35,000 nt of DNA, taken from contig CM022670.1 of the NCBI GenBank assembly GCA_012295275.1, forward strand, positions 34,737,801-34,772,800, in the 5' to 3' direction. This stretch comes from Chrysomallon squamiferum. Lineage: Eukaryota > Mollusca > Gastropoda > Neomphalida > Peltospiridae. Shown in pieces: positions 21,943 to 35,000 of this stretch (positions are counted from its first letter, which is position 1; every line of letters begins with the position of its first letter). The translations under genes and the position numbers were made by a program. The notes under the pieces are model-generated. The model worked only from the letters and a program-made list of their open reading frames with translations, ran no database searches and was not told where the DNA came from.

Positions 21943-23869
21943 GTAAGTCATTCAGTTCAATTTTTTAATCATACGACCGAATGTTTCTATTATAATGATT
22001 ATCGTTTTCGTTTTTGTCTTTCGACTCTTTCTTAATTTGTACCATATTTTTTTTTTTTTTTTTTTTAATAATGAAGACTGCATCTCTTCATAATTCTCTA
22101 GAAATTCTTTGAGATGTTTCCTATTGAATATTAAAACGTAAAAGGACGATTAAAAACTCTCTCCCTTTTTCAAATGACTAAAAATTAACAGTAATATGAT
22201 TTAGATAATCATGTTTTAAAGCTTTGTTGACATGAACTTGCACTGCTTTGTTCTTTCAGGGTTTCTGTCGAGCAGTCGTGTGCTCTGTGGGTAAAGTCGT
22301 CAGTGGCAACCTGTGTAAAAGCATTATTTCCGAGTCTTCGTACTTTCGATACATTATTTACTTGGACGCAACAGCAAAAGGGTCTTTCCTTGAAACTCGC
22401 TATATGGAAGAGAATCTCGAAACGGCTCTGAACGAATTTCTGAACGACACGGCCTACACACTGAAGATGTCCTTGTCGCTAGTGGAAATCTTCCCAGTTA
22501 TGAGTGAATGCAAAAACACGACTGTCACAGTAGATTACGAGATAAGCGTTTTTGTGTTTATAACTGATGCCAGCAGGGATGAATTGGAAAGGGATTTAAC
22601 GACTGTATTCGATCCTGAAATTAGAAGACAGTACCGTGTGAGGAAGTCGACAGTTGAATTTTCCGTAAGAGATAAAATAATTACTTTAAATTCAAGACAC
22701 TCGAAAACATCGCTCATGTTGTTTTGTGTAATGACGCTTTCAACATTCAGTTCCACTGTCAGAAAAGTGATTACCACGAACATTTTCTATGCTGATCTGG
22801 TTGTCAGCGAAATGCTGTGGTGTGCTCAGGTTGAACTCAATTCAACAGAATACTCAGTTGATGAAAACTCTCGAAGACTTATAATAGAAATAACAAACAC
22901 ATCGATAAAGGAAACTGAGTATTACTTAACAGAGAGAAACACGACAAAGGTTTGTCTGCACAATCTCCAGGATCAGTCTGTACAAACGACGACCTCTATG
23001 GACGTACCATCAAGCATCAGCGGTATTGTCTCACTAATATGCACGTGCATTTCGCTGACATTTCTGCTTGTCTCTGTATTGGTATATATCATTTTCCGTA
23101 TTTCAGAACAACATCAGGACGAAATAATCTTGCTTTAGCCTTGAATCTCATCGCAGCTCAAACATTGTTTGAATTTGGCGCCGAACAAATCCAGTTACCA
23201 ATAACGTGTCAGGTTATTGGGTTTTTATCTCATTACTTTTGGCTGTCTTCTGTATTTTGGATGAACGCTTGCACTGTCAATTTGTTTTACCGAATCTGCT
23301 TTCCGTTCCACTCCCGAGGACAGTCGGACTCGAAAATCTTTCTTGTTCTCTGTCTCTACTGTTCCGTCTCACCAGGAATCATCGTCATGGTAACGTCTCT
23401 GTCTAACTACGTCGTTCTGGGTCGCTCTGGTTACGGCGGTGGCGTCTGTTACTTGTCCAACGCCGTTTCGCGTGTGTACGGTTTCGCTGTTCCTGTGGGA
23501 ATCTTGGTGGTCTCAAACATACTGTTATTCCTGTCGACCATGATAGCGATCTGCAGACTCCCCAGTCTAAGCAGTACGTCCAGCAACAAGGTCAGCTTCA
23601 TCATGTGCGTCAACCTCTCTACCATCACCGGGGCATCGTGGCTGTTTGGTTACGCCTACGAGATTTCAGGTTTCATCGGCTTCTCCTACGCCTTCTCGAT
23701 CTTCCTCGGGTCGGTGGGACTGTTTCTCTTCATGTCGTTCTTCGCCAATAAGCTGAAGAGCGGACTGACTTGTAAACTTCCATGCTTTTCAAAACGAGTT
23801 CCCGATATTTCGTCTTTTACGTCTACTGAAATGCTTTCTGCTAGCAAAGAGAAAACTGAGTGTATGTAG
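20956..23869 (+). CDS. Somatomedin-B-like seven-transmembrane receptor (secretin/adhesion-type helix bundle), two exons, one frameshift
   Basis: Two coding exons give a product of about 865 residues once one missing base near 23,100 is allowed for. Order: hydrophobic signal peptide (1-20); somatomedin-B-like cysteine module (about 59-97, with YCYCDDECYKYGDCCPDKY); two similar modules of the form Y-x-N-x2-C-x2-C then W (about 164-187 and 267-281); a long region with many N-x-S/T glycosylation sites; TM1 (about 584-608); TM2-TM7; and a short tail. TM6 has SWLFGYAYE and TM7 ends GLFLFMSFFANK, as in class B/adhesion (LNB-TM7) receptors. No GPS cleavage signature (C-x-C-x-H-L-T) precedes TM1, so autoproteolysis is not expected. 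It should act at the cell surface; the ligand is unknown. It resembles orphan invertebrate receptors with this head module more than vertebrate ADGR proteins. Confidence 0.82.
21943..22259 (+). other. Receptor intron 1
   Basis: 317-base GT-AG intron with a GTAAGT donor, T-rich tract near 22,047 and acceptor TTCTTTCAG. It separates the cysteine-rich head from the rest of the ectodomain. Confidence 0.85.
22260..23869 (+). CDS. Receptor exon 2: membrane-proximal ectodomain, 7TM bundle and tail
   Basis: Starts in phase 0 after a good acceptor (TTTGTTCTTTCAG). Codons to 23,099 are in one frame and end at the cytoplasmic edge of TM1 (VLVYIIFR). From 23,105 the sequence continues one frame over with RTTSGRNNLALALN and TM2. 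The family pattern at this loop (F-R-x-L-R-x-x-x-G-x-N) fits if a single base is missing in ATTTC at 23,100-23,104. Exon length is 1,610, two more than a multiple of three, as expected. Stop TAG is at 23,867-23,869. Confidence 0.85.
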
Positions 23870-23969
23870 CAGTTTGACTATTTTGTTGAAAAATGAAATG
23901 AAGCATGAAGTAAGAAATCAGAATCCTTTCTGAGGAATTATTATAAAACTACACTAAAAAGTGTAAAAA

Positions 23970-23981
23970 AATAAAAATAAA
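23970..23981 (+). terminator. Polyadenylation signal of the receptor gene
   Basis: Two overlapping AATAAA hexamers (23,970-23,975 and 23,976-23,981) about 100 bases after the stop codon. Confidence 0.55.
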
Positions 23982-24449
23982 AAAAACCAAAGAAGAAAAA
24001 GAAGAAAAGGGAGAGAGGAAAAGAGTATTGAAAATAACATTCATCTGTTATGTAGTCCAAAAATGAGGGTAACACACATTTGTTCTCGAATATACATAGA
24101 CATTTAACATAAAGAAAGGAGTTAATCTAAGATGAAATGAATTTAAGACATTATTTTAATTCATTGATGCTATTTGTCATAAGGCTTCGTTGATCACAGG
24201 TTGATAGTGTTATTTTCTTTTACTGTTATTCTTGTTATTTTTATTATTGTTGTTGGAACTATTTTTATTGTTGTTATTATTATTCTTGATTTTATCGGCA
24301 AAATTGTTTTTTTTTTTATTATTATTGTTCCTGTTGTTGTTGTTATTACTGTTCTTGTTAATTAGTATTAATAACTGTTTAATATTGTTATTACTGCTAT
24401 TTATTTCATTTATTTAAAGGAACCAACGACTAACGGCCATTTGTCTGTC

Positions 24450-24463
24450 GTTACCATAGCGAC
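24450..24463. promoter_or_regulatory. RFX/X-box-like site
   Basis: GTTACCATAGCGAC matches the imperfect palindrome GTTRCCATGGYAAC bound by RFX factors at 12 of 14 positions. It lies between two gene ends rather than near a known promoter, so function is doubtful. Confidence 0.2.
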
Positions 24464-24562
24464 ACTGTCAAAAAACAAAACAAACAAAAAATAACAGAAT
24501 GAAAATAGGAAATTCACCAATGACTTAAATGCGCTCGATATGTTATAAGTTATACTCGATCG

Positions 24563-24566
<4 letters not shown>

Positions 24567-24660
<94 letters not shown>

Positions 24661-24667
24661 TCTCTCC
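24567..24667. repeat. (CT)n microsatellite
   Basis: Essentially pure CT run of about 100 bases. Confidence 0.97.
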
Positions 24668-25360
24668 TATACGTATTCAATTGCTCACAAACACTATCAT
24701 GCGCCTACATTACAAACTTCAAAACGAATACAAGTATTTAATTTATGAATTTGCAATTTGTTTTTTTTAAATCATAAATAAAATTCACTTTGTGCAGCAA
24801 ATACTTTGTAATTTTTAAATTTTATAATCAGCTTTTGAACATTATAATAAATAAAAACCTTTGTTGTAATAATAATAAAAAAAAATATTTAAATTAATAG
24901 TAACTTGTAATTATTTAAATGTTCATTTCACGACTGTGCTACGACAAGACAAAACCTTGATTCAATCTTCAGGATATTTGATCGCGTCTTTGAATCTTTT
25001 ACCGTAAGGTGACATATCTTTTAAAAGTATTATCATAAAACATGATAATTCTAGCTTTTTGACAAACTGAAGGATTATTCATTCAGGATTTCAAGAAACA
25101 GTCAGTTGTAGGTTTTAATGTTGTTGGGGGTATTTATGTTTCAACGTACTAAACCATATATTTCTAAATTAATTTGGACATTGACTGGGTGACTTTTCTT
25201 TAAAGCTCGTAGAGTTGTACGTATGTTATACGTAGACGTAACAACAGCACATTAATTATTTATATATCCGTTTAACTCAGTTAAAATATTTAAAAAGCAC
25301 AGCCATCATCATCATTATTATAATAATGTTCTATTGTGATTTTTTTTTTCTTCTTCTTCA

Positions 25361-25394
<34 letters not shown>

Positions 25395-25475
25395 CATCGA
25401 TAGAGTAATGTTTTTTTTTTAAAATAACAACAACAAGGAAATAATGTATTTGTTGGGTGACATTTATCTCAAATG

Positions 25476-25481
25476 TTTATT
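25476..25481 (-). terminator. Polyadenylation signal candidate of the thioester-protein gene
   Basis: AATAAA on the - strand, 123 bases beyond the TGA stop at 25,604-25,606. Confidence 0.45.
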
Positions 25482-25603
25482 TCGTATAAAAAGATAGGAA
25501 AAGAAAACTTTAAATATTTTGAACACAAATATTTATATTATGTTACTTAAAGTAATTAGTTAAACGTGTTTGAAATGTTTCAAAATCTTATTTATCCAGA
25601 TAA

Positions 25604-34570
<8,967 letters not shown>

Positions 34571-34948
34571 CTGCAAAATAGAAAAATTTAGGTTGTTTTT
34601 ATTATTATTAGACACACAAACATATTATTTACTAATTTTAATTATTATTTTAATTTTTAATTTTTAAATAATGTTGTTGTTCTTTTTAAAATTAAAATTA
34701 AAATATTCCCTGAGTAAAATCAATAATTTAATTTATATTTTATAAAACATAACCGAATACAACATTAAAGAGAAGCTATCCACATGAAATGAATTACAAG
34801 ATAATAGTACATAGTAATATTAATAATAAAATACTACTACTACTAAATGTAATAATAACAAACATAAACAAATTATTGGTTATACAACAGTAAATAAATA
34901 TTGGTGAAAAGTTATAACGATATTAATAAAAAAATAAAACAAAAATAA

Positions 34949-34983
<35 letters not shown>

Positions 34984-35000
34984 AGAAATAAAGAGGAAGA
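34571..35000. other. TEP intron upstream of exon a, running off the window
   Basis: Very AT-rich, ending in an (AAAT)n run at 34,948-34,988. The next 5' exon of the thioester-protein gene is not in the window. Confidence 0.7.

Larger units (their letters stand above)
23982..25475. other. Intergenic DNA between two converging genes
   Basis: Contains GTT/ATT-rich DNA (24,215-24,415), a long CT repeat and short (AAT)n (25,362-25,392). No gene seen. The + and - genes face each other tail to tail across it. Confidence 0.7.

Noticed and set aside
23076-23100. A 25-base GT...AG stretch at the receptor frameshift as a mini-intron
   Set aside because: It is far too short for a spliceosomal intron, and removing it would delete the end of TM1. 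A one-base deletion explains the data better.
24529-24741. SLSLSL frame
   Set aside because: (CT)n microsatellite translation.

Overview
The window is animal nuclear DNA. It is very AT-rich, with split genes, GT-AG introns and an extreme density of microsatellites and minisatellites ((GA)n, (CA)n, (TAA)n, (ATAA)n, poly-A, (TACA)n). Together with the two gene families present, this fits a lophotrochozoan, most likely a mollusc and probably a cephalopod. The species assignment is inference; nothing in the sequence names it.

Layout. Bases 1-14,500 hold no gene I can support. They contain simple repeats, a minisatellite of about 1.5 kb (5,340-6,900), several inverted-repeat or foldback structures (1,353-1,597; 9,001-9,368; 9,943-10,084), and a few islands of more complex unassigned sequence. 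Around 14,520-14,950 there is a repeat-poor, promoter-like stretch with TATA motifs on both strands and a possible leftward first exon. Bases 15,000-20,950 are again mostly repeats, with a small mariner/IS630-derived non-autonomous element (17,993-18,170) and an orphan ORF near 19,500.

Two real protein genes lie in the right part and converge tail to tail. On the + strand (20,956-23,869) is a two-exon seven-transmembrane receptor. It has a signal peptide, a somatomedin-B-like cysteine module, a long glycosylated ectodomain and a secretin/adhesion-type (LNB-TM7) helix bundle, with no visible GPS site. On the - strand (25,604-34,570) are the last 15 exons of a thioester-containing protein of the alpha-2-macroglobulin/complement C3/CD109 superfamily. 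They cover part of the CUB domain, the thioester domain with an intact GCGEQ motif, the rest of CUB and the receptor-binding/MG8 domain, and end in a short cysteine-rich tail. Its 5' exons lie beyond base 35,000. I derived every exon boundary by hand, and the splice phases agree throughout.

Each gene is broken once by a single missing base inside otherwise intact, conserved coding sequence (near 23,100 in the receptor, near 31,690 in the thioester protein). Two such lesions in unrelated genes point first to consensus errors in the assembly, but real null alleles are not excluded. The thioester gene is also notable for simple repeats that run right up to its splice sites, including a minisatellite whose unit is a copy of one intron's own 3' splice-site region. 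No direct functional link between the two genes can be read from the sequence beyond the fact that both products are extracellular or cell-surface.
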